Notes under the pieces: generated by a model
What the model was told of the DNA's origin: nothing
The model's input: only the letters and a program-made list of their open reading frames with translations
Database searches by the model: none
Shown here: positions 45,472 to 55,395 of the stretch, piece after piece
How the letters are laid out: each line of letters begins with the position of its first letter
Position numbering within the stretch: the first letter of the stretch is position 1
From: Serratia sp. H1w
GTDB taxonomy: Bacteria > Pseudomonadota > Gammaproteobacteria > Enterobacterales > Enterobacteriaceae
Reading direction: 5' to 3'
Length of the DNA: 56,847 bases
Assembly (NCBI RefSeq): GCF_000633355.1
Contig: NZ_AYMQ01000048.1
Location: 1 to 56,847 of the forward strand
Made by a program: the position numbers and the translations under genes

Positions 45472-48400
45472 ATGGGAGATATAATGCGTCCCGTTCCGTT
45501 CAAGGCGCTGTTAACCCGGATTTTCGATGAATATCAGGCGAGTCGGTCTATTTTTGGTATTCCAGAGCAACAGTTTTATCGCAAACATGACGATCGGCAG
45601 ATTAAGGTCTTCAACGAAAGCTGTGAAACGCCGCTTGGCCCGGCCGCAGGGCCGCATACCCAGTTGGCACAGAATATCATCGTCTCCTGGTTGACCGGTG
45701 GGCGGTTTATCGAATTGAAAACCGTGCAAATCCTCGATCGACTCGAGCTGGAGAAACCCTGTATCGATGCCGAAGACGAATGCTTTAACACCGAATGGTC
45801 GACCGAATTCACGCTGCTCAAAGCCTATGATGAATATTTAAAAGCCTGGTTTGCCTTGCACCTGCTGGAGACGATGTTTGATCCACGGGCGAAGGGGGAA
45901 AGTAAATCCTTCATCTTCAATATGAGCGTGGGCTATAACCTCGACGGAATAAAACAGCCTCCGATGCAGGCCTTTATTCACAATATGATGGACTCGACTC
46001 ACAATCCGAAATATGCCGAGTATCAAGCTATTCTGGATGCATGGGTGCGGGATGAGAGTTTTATTAATCAATTCGCCTTATCTGCTCAGCGTGGGGCATT
46101 GGCTCAGCTATCAGAGCATATTCCAGTACAGTTGGTCAGCGGTATTACCCTTTCAACCATGCACGGTTGCCCGCCAGATGAAATCGAAGCCATCTGCCGT
46201 TATATGCTGGCAGAAAAACGGCTCAATACCTTTGTGAAATTAAACCCGACGCTGCTGGGCTATGCGCGCGTACGTGCCATTCTGGATACCTGCGGTTTCG
46301 ATTATGTGGGGTTGAAAGAAGAGTCTTTCGAACACGATCTGAAACTGGAACAGGCGATCGCCATGTTGCACCGCCTGACCGCCCTGAGCAAACAGCAACA
46401 GTTGGGCTTTGGGGTCAAGCTGACCAACACCTTGGGGACGATCAACCATAAAGGCGCATTGCCGGGCGAAGAGATGTATATGTCCGGGCGCGCGTTGTTC
46501 CCACTGTCGATTAACGTGGCGGCGGTACTTTCCCGTGAGTTCAACGGTGAGTTGCCGATTTCCTATTCCGGCGGGGCGAGCAAGTTTAACGTCCGCGAGA
46601 TTTTTGACACCGGGATCCGGCCAATCACCATGGCTACCGATCTGCTCAAGCCCGGCGGCTATCTACGCCTGACGGAGTGCATGCAGGAGCTGGACGCTTC
46701 CGATAGCTGGCAGATGACGCGCATTGATGTCGATAAGTTACAGGCGCTGGCCGACAAGGCCGTCAGCATGGAGTACACCCAGAAACACTGGAAATCCACC
46801 GATCGCATCGATGCCGGTGGCCCGCTGCCAATGATTGACTGCTACGTGGCACCTTGCGTTACCGCTTGCGCGATTAAACAGGATATCCCGGAATATATTC
46901 GGCTGCTGGGTGAGCAGCGCTACGCAGATGCGCTGGAGCTGATTTATCAGCGTAATGCGCTGCCAGCCATCACCGGCCATATCTGCGATCACCAATGTCA
47001 GTACAACTGCACCCGCCTGGATTACGACAGCGCGCTGAACATCCGCGAACTGAAAAAGGTAGCGCTGGAGAAGGGCTGGGATGAGTATCAGCGCCGTTGG
47101 CATAAACCGGCAGGCTCCGGCAGTAAACGTCCAGTCGCCATTTTGGGGGCTGGCCCGGCAGGCCTGTCCGCAGGGTACTTCCTGGCGCGAGCGGGGTATC
47201 AGGTCACGCTGTTTGAGCGTGAGGCCAATGCGGGCGGGGTGGTGAAAAACATCATTCCACAGTTCCGTATTCCGGCAGAGCTTATTCAGCACGATATCGA
47301 CTTCGTGGCTGCGCATGGCGTGAAGATGGTGTATGGCTGCGATCCCGAGCTGACCGTCGACAAGCTGCAACAGCAAGGCTTCGATTATGTATTTATCGGT
47401 ATCGGCACCGATAAAAACAGCGGCGTGAAGCTGGCGGGCAATAACCGCAACGTGCATAAATCCTTGCCGTTCCTGCGTGATTTCAACCTCGGCAAACCGA
47501 TGAATCTGGGCAAACACGTGGCCGTGGTGGGCGCGGGTAACACGGCAATGGACTGTGCTAGGGCTGCGCTGAAGGTGCCAGGCGTACAGGACGTTACCGT
47601 GCTGTATCGCCGTACGCTCAATGAAATGCCAGCCTACCGCGAAGAGTATCTGGAAGCGGTGGAGGATAACGTGCAGTTTATGTTCCTCACCAACCCGGAA
47701 CACTTTGATGCCAACGGTACCCTGACGGCCAGAGTGATGACGCTGGGAGAACCGGATGAACAGGGCCGCCGCCGCCCGGTTGCCACCGATCAGACCTTGA
47801 CGCTACAGATCGACACCCTGATCACTGCCATTAGCGAACAGGCCGACCAAGAGGTGCTGCATAAGCTGGGCGTGCCGCTGGATGAGGCGGGCTATCCGCA
47901 GGTCAATACCGCCACCGGCGAAACCACCCGGCCAAACGTCTTCCTGATCGGCGACGTACAGCGCGGCCCGTCATCGATTGTTGCCGCCATCGGTAGCGCC
48001 CGCCACGCGGCTGAAACGGTGTTGGCACGGGAAAACGTCAAAACCCATCACGCTGACAAATACTGGTCGAACGTCGATCCGGCGGAAATCTATCGCCGTA
48101 AAGGCAGTATTTCCGTGGCGCTGGTGAATAAAACCGAACGTGAAACCTTCGTGGCTCAAGAGGCTCAACGCTGTCTGGAATGTAACTACGTGTGCAGTAA
48201 ATGCGTCGACGTTTGCCCGAACCGCGCCAACGTGTCGATTGCCATACCGGGCTTCGCGGATCGTTTCCAGACCCTGCATCTGGACGCCTATTGCAACGAA
48301 TGCGGCAACTGCGCCCAGTTCTGTCCGTGGCAGGGCAAGCCTTACCAGGACAAAGTGACGATCTACAGCCTGCCGCAGGATTTTGCCAACAGTACCAATC

Positions 48401-48579
48401 CGGGATTCCTGGTGGACGGTGCACAGGTCAGCGTGCGGCAGGATGGCAAGCTGTATCAATTACGGATCGCCAGCGACGGCCAGTTTGAGCAAGCACCGGC
48501 AGAACTGGAGGAAATGTGCCGCATTATCAGCCATGTGCGCACTCATCATCATTATCTACTTGGTCAGGTGGAGGTGTAA
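45472..48579 (+). CDS. ygfK: Fe-S/flavin oxidoreductase subunit YgfK
   Basis: A 1035-residue YgfK. The N-terminal ~430 residues resemble a dihydroorotate/dihydropyrimidine dehydrogenase barrel. A GltD-like module follows: Cys-rich CYVAPCVTAC (from C457) and CDHQCQYNC, an FAD site GAGPAGL at ~559, and an NAD(P)H site GAGNTAMD. The C-terminus has two ferredoxin-like clusters, CLECNYVCSKCVDVCP (C901 on) and CNECGNCAQFCP (C941 on). It would carry electrons between XdhD/YgfM and a pyridine nucleotide or other carrier. I choose the ATG at 45472 (MGDIMRP, as in E. coli) after AAGGAG. ssnA begins 2 bases after its stop. Confidence 0.95.
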   Translation: MGDIMRPVPFKALLTRIFDEYQASRSIFGIPEQQFYRKHDDRQIKVFNESCETPLGPAAGPHTQLAQNIIVSWLTGGRFIELKTVQILDRLELEKPCIDAEDECFNTEWSTEFTLLKAYDEYLKAWFALHLLETMFDPRAKGESKSFIFNMSVGYNLDGIKQPPMQAFIHNMMDSTHNPKYAEYQAILDAWVRDESFINQFALSAQRGALAQLSEHIPVQLVSGITLSTMHGCPPDEIEAICRYMLAEKRLNTFVKLNPTLLGYARVRAILDTCGFDYVGLKEESFEHDLKLEQAIAMLHRLTALSKQQQLGFGVKLTNTLGTINHKGALPGEEMYMSGRALFPLSINVAAVLSREFNGELPISYSGGASKFNVREIFDTGIRPITMATDLLKPGGYLRLTECMQELDASDSWQMTRIDVDKLQALADKAVSMEYTQKHWKSTDRIDAGGPLPMIDCYVAPCVTACAIKQDIPEYIRLLGEQRYADALELIYQRNALPAITGHICDHQCQYNCTRLDYDSALNIRELKKVALEKGWDEYQRRWHKPAGSGSKRPVAILGAGPAGLSAGYFLARAGYQVTLFEREANAGGVVKNIIPQFRIPAELIQHDIDFVAAHGVKMVYGCDPELTVDKLQQQGFDYVFIGIGTDKNSGVKLAGNNRNVHKSLPFLRDFNLGKPMNLGKHVAVVGAGNTAMDCARAALKVPGVQDVTVLYRRTLNEMPAYREEYLEAVEDNVQFMFLTNPEHFDANGTLTARVMTLGEPDEQGRRRPVATDQTLTLQIDTLITAISEQADQEVLHKLGVPLDEAGYPQVNTATGETTRPNVFLIGDVQRGPSSIVAAIGSARHAAETVLARENVKTHHADKYWSNVDPAEIYRRKGSISVALVNKTERETFVAQEAQRCLECNYVCSKCVDVCPNRANVSIAIPGFADRFQTLHLDAYCNECGNCAQFCPWQGKPYQDKVTIYSLPQDFANSTNPGFLVDGAQVSVRQDGKLYQLRIASDGQFEQAPAELEEMCRIISHVRTHHHYLLGQVEV

Positions 48580-48581
48580 TC

Positions 48582-49910
48582 ATGCTGATATTAACCAATG
48601 CAACCGGCGTGCAGCTTGAGCCTGCCAGCATACAGCACGGTATTGATATCGCCATTGAAGGGACGTTGATCAAAGAGGTCGGCCAAGGGTTGGCGGCAAA
48701 ATATCCCCAGGCAGAAGTGCGCAATATGCATGGCAAATGGGTGATGCCAGGGCTTGTGTGTGCCCACAACCATTTCTACTCCGGGTTATCGCGCGGGATT
48801 ATGGCCAACATTGCACCCAGTCCGGACTTTATCTCCACGCTGAAAAATCTGTGGTGGCGTTTGGACCGAGCGCTGGATGAGGAGTCGTTGTATTACAGCG
48901 GCCTGATTTGCTCGCTGGAAGCCATCAAGAGCGGCTGTACGGCGGTGATCGATCACCATGCTTCGCCCAGCTTTATCGCCGGTTCACTGAAAACTCTGCG
49001 TGCAGGCTTTATCGAGGCTGGGTTACGCGGCATGACCTGTTTTGAGACCACCGATCGCAACGGTGGCGAGCGAGAGTTGCGGGCCGGAGTAGAGGAAAAT
49101 ATCGCCTTTGCCCAGTTGATCGATGTCGCTAAAAAGGCCGGCAAGGAGCCTTATCTGGTGGAGGCACATATCGGCGCCCACGCTCCGTTCACGGTTTCTG
49201 ATGCCGGGCTGGAGATGTTGCAAGCAGCGGTCAACAGCACCGGCCGTGGCCTGCATATCCACGTCGCCGAGGACAGCTACGATGTGTCCCACAGCCACGA
49301 TAAGTATGGCAAGGATCCAATCGTACGCCTGGCACAATACGATCTGATTGGGCCAAAAACGCTGGTGGCGCACGGCCTGTATCTGTCTGCTGCGGATATC
49401 GAGCTGATCAATCAGCACGATGCCTTCCTGGTGCATAACGCCCGCTCCAACATGAACAACCACGTTGGCTATAACCATCAGTTGGCGCAGTACCGCAACC
49501 TGGCGCTGGGCACTGACGGCATCGGCTCAGATATGTTTGAAGAGCTGAAATTTGCCTTCTTCAAACACCGTGATGCGGGTGGCCCGCTGTGGCCAGACAG
49601 CTTTGCCCGTTTCCTGGCCAACGGTAATCAACTGCTGGCGCGCAACTTTGGGGCCAACTTCGGTTGCCTGGCTGCTGGTTACAAAGCGGATCTAACCATT
49701 TGCGACTACCCATCGCCCACGCCGCTGGCGGCGCAAAATATTGGCGGACATCTGGCCTTCGGCATGGGGGCAGGTAGCGTAAACAGCGTGATGGTGGAAG
49801 GCCGCATGGTTTACCAGGATCGCGAGTTCCCATTCGATGTGGAACCGTTCTATGCCGAGGCGCGCAAGGTAGCGGCCAAGTTGTGGCAGCGTATGGATGC
49901 CTTGAACTAA
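48582..49910 (+). CDS. ssnA: amidohydrolase SsnA
   Basis: A 442-residue amidohydrolase of the chlorohydrolase/guanine deaminase group. Metal ligands: His62 and His64 (CAHNHFYSG), a His in HIHVAED, another in LVAHGLYL, and the Asp of LGTDGIGSD. The likely reaction is hydrolytic deamination of a purine or related heterocycle; in E. coli the substrate is not settled and the gene affects survival in stationary phase. GAGGTG lies 6 bases before the ATG. It is tightly coupled to ygfK. Confidence 0.94.
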   Translation: MLILTNATGVQLEPASIQHGIDIAIEGTLIKEVGQGLAAKYPQAEVRNMHGKWVMPGLVCAHNHFYSGLSRGIMANIAPSPDFISTLKNLWWRLDRALDEESLYYSGLICSLEAIKSGCTAVIDHHASPSFIAGSLKTLRAGFIEAGLRGMTCFETTDRNGGERELRAGVEENIAFAQLIDVAKKAGKEPYLVEAHIGAHAPFTVSDAGLEMLQAAVNSTGRGLHIHVAEDSYDVSHSHDKYGKDPIVRLAQYDLIGPKTLVAHGLYLSAADIELINQHDAFLVHNARSNMNNHVGYNHQLAQYRNLALGTDGIGSDMFEELKFAFFKHRDAGGPLWPDSFARFLANGNQLLARNFGANFGCLAAGYKADLTICDYPSPTPLAAQNIGGHLAFGMGAGSVNSVMVEGRMVYQDREFPFDVEPFYAEARKVAAKLWQRMDALN

Positions 49911-49964
49911 ACCGGTCGCCGCCCTGCGCAGACCGTGGGCGGCTGACATTGATGAGGGTGAAAC

Positions 49965-50738
49965 ATGATTGAGCAATTTTATCGGCCAGAAACGGTGCCG
50001 CAGGCGTTAGCGCTAAAACGCCAGTTTCACGATGATGCCGTCTACTTTGCGGGCGGCAGCAAATTAAATGCCACGCCCACCCAAACACGGCAAAAGATTG
50101 CCATCGCGCTCTCGCAGCTGGGCCTGGATCAGGTGAGTTGGCAGCAGGGGGCATTGCATATCGGTGCCACTATCACCTTGCAACGTTTAATGGATACCCA
50201 GCTTATCCCGCAAGCGCTGCGTGAGGCGCTGGGTTTTGTCTATTCCCGCCATATCCGCAATCAGGCCACGCTGGGTGGTGAGGTTGCCTCGACAGCGAAG
50301 GATTCTGTACTGCTGCCGGTGTTGCTGGCACTAAACGCCCAGGTAGTAGTGGGCAGCGGCAAGATGATGGAGTTGGAAAACTATCCGTTGTGTGGTGGCA
50401 ATGAGTTATTGCTGGCGGTGGTGTTACCGGACCCTTACCGTACTTGCGCCACGCGTAAAATCGCCCGTTCAGCGGCGGGGTTGCCCGTGGTCACTGCGGC
50501 GGTATCCCGCGATGCACAGGCAAAAATTCGTATCGCCTTGAGCGGTGTTGTGGAACCCTCCCGGCTACGTGATGCGGAAAATAGCGGCTTGAGCGGCCCG
50601 GCGTTGGAGCAGGCGATGGCGCAGATGATTTCTCCACCGGAGGACATCTGTGGCAGCAGTGCCTATAAGCGCTATATCACCGGCATGGTAGTGGCCGACC
50701 TGCTGGCGGATTGTCTGGCATCGGGGGAAAAATCATGA
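49965..50738 (+). CDS. ygfM: FAD-binding subunit YgfM
   Basis: A 257-residue molybdopterin dehydrogenase FAD subunit (the CoxM/XdhB type). The FAD motifs are FAGGSKLN near residue 30 and NQATLGGEVAS near 105; the usual Asn of the second motif is Glu here. It would pass electrons from the molybdenum subunit XdhD to FAD and on to YgfK. Its stop overlaps the xdhD ATG (ATGA), so the two are made together. GAGGGTG precedes the ATG. Confidence 0.93.
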   Translation: MIEQFYRPETVPQALALKRQFHDDAVYFAGGSKLNATPTQTRQKIAIALSQLGLDQVSWQQGALHIGATITLQRLMDTQLIPQALREALGFVYSRHIRNQATLGGEVASTAKDSVLLPVLLALNAQVVVGSGKMMELENYPLCGGNELLLAVVLPDPYRTCATRKIARSAAGLPVVTAAVSRDAQAKIRIALSGVVEPSRLRDAENSGLSGPALEQAMAQMISPPEDICGSSAYKRYITGMVVADLLADCLASGEKS

Positions 50739-53617
50739 TGAATATTCACTTTACGCTCAACGCTATCCCGCAGGAGATGCAGTGCCAGCCCGGTGAAAAC
50801 GTACAGCGGCTGCTGTTTAAGCTGGGCATGCACTCGGTCCGCAATAGTGATGATGGTTTTGGCTTTACCGGTTCGGATGCGATCCTGTTTAACGGCGTGG
50901 TGATCAATGCCTCGTTGCTGATCGCCGCCCAGTTAGCTAACGCCACGGTGACAACGGCCGAAGCCTTGGGGAGCTGGAACCAGCTCAGTCTGGTGCAACA
51001 GGCGATGGTGGACGTGGGGATTGTCCAGTCCGGCTACAACGATGCGGCGGCGGCGCTGATCCTGACGGATTTGCTGGCCCGTATCGAAGTGCCTACACGC
51101 GCGCAGATCGATGATGCCTTATCGGGTTTGTTCAGCCGTGACGCCGGTTATCAGCAGTTCTATCAGGTGGTGGCGTTGGCGGCAGCTCGCCGTAACGATC
51201 CCGAATTCCAGTCGCTTGCCGCGCCTGAGTTTCGCAGCGATCTGAACGTGGTCGGTAAGCTGTGTCCCAAGGTGGACGCCGCGAAAATGGTGCAGGCCAA
51301 ACCTTGCTATGTAGAAGACCGCGTGGCCCGCAATGCCTGCATCATCAAGATGCTGCGCAGCCCGCACCCTCATGCTCTGATCACACATCTGGACGTCAGC
51401 AAAGCCGAGGCGTTGCCCGGAGTGGTGCATATCATCACCCATCGCAACTGCCCGGATATTTATTACACCCCCGGTGGGCAGAGTGCACCGGAACCTTCGC
51501 CGTTGGATCGTCGGATGTTTGGCCAGAAACTGCGCCACGTAGGTGACCGGGTGGCGGCAGTCGTGGCCGAGAGTGAAGAGATTGCGTTGGCCGCGCTGGC
51601 GTTGATTGACGTCGAATACCAGGTGCTCAAGCCGGTGATGTCGATTGATGAAGCGATGGCGGAAGGGGCTCCGCTGGTGCATGACGAGCCGATTGTCTAC
51701 GTTCACGGCGCACCGGACGATTTGGCCGAGCAGAACCAGGGCAGCGCGCAGCGCGGTACTGAGCATGTGACGATTAACTTCCCGATTGGTGCCAAACCGC
51801 ATAGTAATATTGCCGCGGCGGTGCATGCGCGTATTGGCAACGTGGAGCAGGGCTTTGCCGAGGCGGACGTGGTGCTGGAACGCACTTATGAATCCAAACA
51901 GGTGCAACAATGCCCGGCGGAAATGCACGTTTGCTACACCTACATGGACGGCGATCGGCTGGTGATCCACGCGTCAACCCAGGTGCCTTGGCACCTGCGC
52001 CGCCAGGTTGCCAGGATTGTCGGGCTCAAGCAGCATAAGGTACACGTGATCAAAGAGCGGGTCGGCGGCGGCTTTGGCTCCAAGCAGGATATCCTGTTGG
52101 AGGAAGTCTGCGCCTGGGCCACCTGCGTGACCGGCCGTGCGGTCTATTTCCACTATACCCGCGAAGAAGAATTCATCAGCAATACCTCGCGCCACGTGGC
52201 CAAGGTGCGGGTGAAGATTGGGGCGAAAAAAGATGGCCGCCTGACGGCGATCGACATGAACTTCCTGGCCAATACCGGCCCTTATGGCAACCATGCGTTG
52301 ACGGTGCCCAGCAACGGCCCGGCGCTGTCGCTGCCGCTGTATCCCTGCGATAACGTCAATTTCCAGGTAACCACCTATTACAGCAATATCTGTCCTAACG
52401 GTGCTTATCAGGGGTACGGCGCGCCGAAGGGCAACTTCGCCCTGACCATGATCCTGGCGGAGATGGCAGAACAGCTGCAAATGGATCCGCTGGATATTAT
52501 CGAGCGCAATCGGGTGGTTGAAGGGCAGGAGTTGAAGATCCTCGGGGCGATTGGCGAGGGCAAAATGCCCACCTCGGTGCCAAGTGCCGCCAGCTGCGCA
52601 CTGGAGCCGATTTTGCGCAAAGGGCGTGAGCTGATCCATTGGGGATCGCCAAAAGTGCATCAGGGAGACTGGCAGATTGGCCGTGGCGTGGCCATTATCA
52701 TGCAGAAATCCGGTATTCCGGATATCGATCAGGCCAACTGTATGATCAAACTGGAGTCGGACGGCACCTTTATCGTCCACTCCGGCGGAGCGGATATCGG
52801 CACCGGGCTGGATACCGTGGTGGGCAAGCTGGCGGCGGAAGTGTTGTGCTGCCCGTTCTCCGAGGTGCATGTGATCTCTGGCGATACCGACCATGCTCTG
52901 TTTGATAAAGGAGCCTACGCCTCTTCCGGCACCTGCTTCTCCGGCAATGCGGCGAAGAATGCGGCGGAAAATCTCAGGAAGAAAATCCTGTTCCACGGCG
53001 CGCAGATGCTGGGTGAAGCGGAAAGCGACGTCACGCTGGTGACGCCAGGCGTGGTGCGGGGTAAACAGGGTGAAGTCACCTTTGCCCAGATAGCTCACAA
53101 GGCCGAAACGGGCACCGGTTTTGGTACCCTGGTGGCCACCGCCAGCTATATTTCTGCCGACTTTGCCTTCCCGTTCGGTGCCAACTTTGCCGAAGTGGCG
53201 GTAAACGTGCGCAGCGGTGAGATCCGGCTGGAGAAGTTCTACGCTTTGCTCGATTGCGGCACGCCGGTGAACCCGGAGCTGGCACTGGGGCAGATTTACG
53301 GGGCCTCTATGCGCGCCATCGGCCACAGCATGACGGAAGAGATTATCTACGATAGCCAAGGCTCACCGATCACCCGTGATTTACAAAGCTATGGCGCACC
53401 GAAGATTGGCGATATCCCGCGGGACTTCCGGGCGTTCCTGGTGCCCAGCGACGATCGGGTGGGACCATACGGTGCCAAGTCGATCTCCGAGATTGGCGTC
53501 AACGGGGCTGCCCCTGCGATAGCAATGGCAATCCACGATGCCTGCGGCGTTTGGCTGCGCGAATGGCACTTCACCCCAGAGAAGATCCTCAGGGGGTTAA
53601 ATAAGCTGTCAGCCTAG
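50735..53617 (+). CDS. xdhD: molybdenum hydroxylase XdhD with degenerate Fe-S domain
   Basis: A 960-residue molybdopterin-binding hydroxylase predicted to act on purines (hypoxanthine/xanthine type). Residues ~160-955 are the aldehyde/xanthine oxidase catalytic domain, with GGGFGSKQD and the C-terminal Glu in KSISEIGVNG. Residues ~1-150 keep the fold of the 2Fe-2S domain but have lost the clusters: SVRNSDDGFGF replaces the ferredoxin CxxGxC..C loop, and QSGYN (98-102) replaces QCGYC. E. coli XdhD is alike. Electrons must therefore leave by another route, probably YgfM and YgfK. The start is the ATG at 50735. Confidence 0.94.
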   Translation: MMNIHFTLNAIPQEMQCQPGENVQRLLFKLGMHSVRNSDDGFGFTGSDAILFNGVVINASLLIAAQLANATVTTAEALGSWNQLSLVQQAMVDVGIVQSGYNDAAAALILTDLLARIEVPTRAQIDDALSGLFSRDAGYQQFYQVVALAAARRNDPEFQSLAAPEFRSDLNVVGKLCPKVDAAKMVQAKPCYVEDRVARNACIIKMLRSPHPHALITHLDVSKAEALPGVVHIITHRNCPDIYYTPGGQSAPEPSPLDRRMFGQKLRHVGDRVAAVVAESEEIALAALALIDVEYQVLKPVMSIDEAMAEGAPLVHDEPIVYVHGAPDDLAEQNQGSAQRGTEHVTINFPIGAKPHSNIAAAVHARIGNVEQGFAEADVVLERTYESKQVQQCPAEMHVCYTYMDGDRLVIHASTQVPWHLRRQVARIVGLKQHKVHVIKERVGGGFGSKQDILLEEVCAWATCVTGRAVYFHYTREEEFISNTSRHVAKVRVKIGAKKDGRLTAIDMNFLANTGPYGNHALTVPSNGPALSLPLYPCDNVNFQVTTYYSNICPNGAYQGYGAPKGNFALTMILAEMAEQLQMDPLDIIERNRVVEGQELKILGAIGEGKMPTSVPSAASCALEPILRKGRELIHWGSPKVHQGDWQIGRGVAIIMQKSGIPDIDQANCMIKLESDGTFIVHSGGADIGTGLDTVVGKLAAEVLCCPFSEVHVISGDTDHALFDKGAYASSGTCFSGNAAKNAAENLRKKILFHGAQMLGEAESDVTLVTPGVVRGKQGEVTFAQIAHKAETGTGFGTLVATASYISADFAFPFGANFAEVAVNVRSGEIRLEKFYALLDCGTPVNPELALGQIYGASMRAIGHSMTEEIIYDSQGSPITRDLQSYGAPKIGDIPRDFRAFLVPSDDRVGPYGAKSISEIGVNGAAPAIAMAIHDACGVWLREWHFTPEKILRGLNKLSA

Positions 53618-53640
53618 TTCTCGTGTAATAAGTCGTGCCG

Positions 53641-53670
53641 GGGTAATGACTGATCAAGGTCATTATCCCG
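53641..53670 (+). terminator. hairpin after xdhD
   Basis: GGGGTAATGAC pairs with GTCATTATCCC over 11 bp (one G-T pair) around an 8-base loop, 23 bases past the xdhD stop. It lacks a T run, so it may be a weak terminator or an mRNA end stabiliser that sets apart ygfK-xdhD from xanQ. Confidence 0.55.
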
Positions 53671-53868
53671 CTATACCAACCGAGTTAAACCGACGGTGGG
53701 TATAAGCGATTCAATATATTAGCCCAGAGCTAATCTGTTATTGCCGCCATTATGAGTTCATCACTCAGGCTAGCCCGTGGAATTAACATGGCGAAAGTGC
53801 AGGGCGTGGAGCAGTTAACGCGTGATTATTGAATCAGATGATCAAATTTACTGGCAGGGAGTAAAGCG

Positions 53869-55284
53869 ATGTCTGATATACCTAATCCCAATAGCGATCT
53901 TATTTATCAGTTAGAAGATAAACCGCCGTTTGACCAGTGCATTGTCGGCGCGGTCACCCATCTGTTAGCTATTTTTGTCCCTATGGTGGCACCTGCATTA
54001 ATTGTGGGGACCGCATTGTCACTGCCGCCAGAAATCACCGCCTATCTGGTTTCCATGGCCATGATCGCCTCCGGCGTCGGAACCTGGTTGCAGGTACATC
54101 GCTATGGTCGCGTTGGCTCGGGGTTGCTGTCGATCCAGTCGGTCAACTTTTCCTTCGTGACGGTGATGATTGCTTTGGGCAGCACCATGAAAGCCGACGG
54201 CCTGCACGTTGAAGCGATGATTTCTACCTTGCTGGGCGTTTCTTTTGTTGGCGCATTTTTGGTCGTTGGCTCCTCGTTTATTTTGCCCTATCTGAAACGG
54301 GTGATCACCCCTACCGTGAGCGGTATCGTGGTGCTGATGATTGGCCTGAGCCTGATCAAGGTGGGCATTATCGACTTCGGTGGCGGTTTTGCCGCCAAAA
54401 GCAGCGGCACTTTTGGCAATTACGAAAGCATCGGTATCGGCCTGTTGGTGCTGCTGGTGGTGATCGGCTTTAACTGCTGCCAAAACGCGCTGTTACGGAT
54501 GGGCGGTATTGCCATTGGGATTATCGTCGGTTATGTGGTGGCGCTGTGCCTGGGAATGGTCGATTTCTCGGTGATGCACAACCTGCCGCTGATGACCGTT
54601 CCGGTTCCCTTCAAATACGGTTTCTCCTTCGATCTGCACGCCTTCCTGGTGGCTGGCACTATTTATCTGCTCAGCGTACTGGAAGCGGTCGGGGATATCA
54701 CCGCCACCGCCATGGTTTCCAACCAGCCGATCAAAGGGGAAGAATATACCTCACGCCTGAGCGGTGGCGTACTGGCCGACGGACTGGTGTCGGTGATCGC
54801 CACCATGCTGGGTTCGTTGCCGTTGACCACCTTTGCCCAGAATAACGGCGTGATCCAGATGACCGGCGTCGCTGCACGCCATATCGGCAAATATATCGCC
54901 GTGATCCTGGTGGTGCTGGGGCTTTTCCCGGTCATTGGTCGCTTCTTTACCACCATTCCCGCCCCGGTGCTGGGGGGCGCGATGACGCTGATGTTCTCGA
55001 TGATCGCCATCGCCGGGATACGCATCATTATCTCCAACGGTTTAAACCGTCGCGAAACCATTATCGTCGCCACCTCACTAGGGCTGGGACTTGGCGTTTC
55101 CTATGATCCGGAAGTGTTTCGTGTTTTGCCCGAGTCGATTTATGTGCTGGTGGAAAACCCGATCTGCGCGGGTGGGCTGACGGCCATTTTCCTCAATTTA
55201 TTGATACCGCTGAATAACAAAGAAAAAAACGCCGTTAGGGAGATGGAATTAGACGTGGCTCCGGCGCAAAAAGATACCGATTAA
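53869..55284 (+). CDS. xanQ: xanthine:proton symporter XanQ
   Basis: A 471-residue NCS2/NAT permease with about 12-14 membrane helices. The NAT signature is intact (QNNGVIQMTG, Q324-G333), as is the EAVGDITAT region with its substrate-binding Glu. It reads closely like E. coli XanQ (the former ygfO), which imports xanthine with protons. It supplies substrate to the XdhD and GuaD reactions encoded around it. GGGAG lies before the ATG. The 251-bp upstream gap gives room for its own promoter. Confidence 0.94.
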   Translation: MSDIPNPNSDLIYQLEDKPPFDQCIVGAVTHLLAIFVPMVAPALIVGTALSLPPEITAYLVSMAMIASGVGTWLQVHRYGRVGSGLLSIQSVNFSFVTVMIALGSTMKADGLHVEAMISTLLGVSFVGAFLVVGSSFILPYLKRVITPTVSGIVVLMIGLSLIKVGIIDFGGGFAAKSSGTFGNYESIGIGLLVLLVVIGFNCCQNALLRMGGIAIGIIVGYVVALCLGMVDFSVMHNLPLMTVPVPFKYGFSFDLHAFLVAGTIYLLSVLEAVGDITATAMVSNQPIKGEEYTSRLSGGVLADGLVSVIATMLGSLPLTTFAQNNGVIQMTGVAARHIGKYIAVILVVLGLFPVIGRFFTTIPAPVLGGAMTLMFSMIAIAGIRIIISNGLNRRETIIVATSLGLGLGVSYDPEVFRVLPESIYVLVENPICAGGLTAIFLNLLIPLNNKEKNAVREMELDVAPAQKDTD

Positions 55285-55358
55285 ACGGGCGCAGCATACG
55301 GCGTGTTTTAGGGATTGCAACGGACTTACTCCGTAGAGGCGCTGCATGCTGCGCCCGT
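55285..55358. repeat. inverted pair of GGGCGC..GCGCCC repeats between xanQ and guaD
   Basis: ACGGGCGCAGCAT begins right after the xanQ stop (55285-55297), and its exact complement ATGCTGCGCCCGT lies at 55346-55358 inside copy 3 of the repeat. The pair can fold into a 13-bp stem around 48 bases, which may uncouple guaD from xanQ. Confidence 0.7.
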
Positions 55359-55395
55359 CTGGCAACATTCGCTTAGGGTTATAAGGAATTTGAGA

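Noticed and set aside
51974-53359. 461-codon minus-strand frame opposite xdhD
   Set aside because: It is antisense to a conserved catalytic domain, has no family resemblance, and is a product of GC-rich codon use.
53778-53793. possible sigma-54 element before xanQ (TGGAATTAACATGGC)
   Set aside because: The GG and GC spacing is right, but the bases around both differ too much from consensus, and no copy of the shared palindrome lies upstream.
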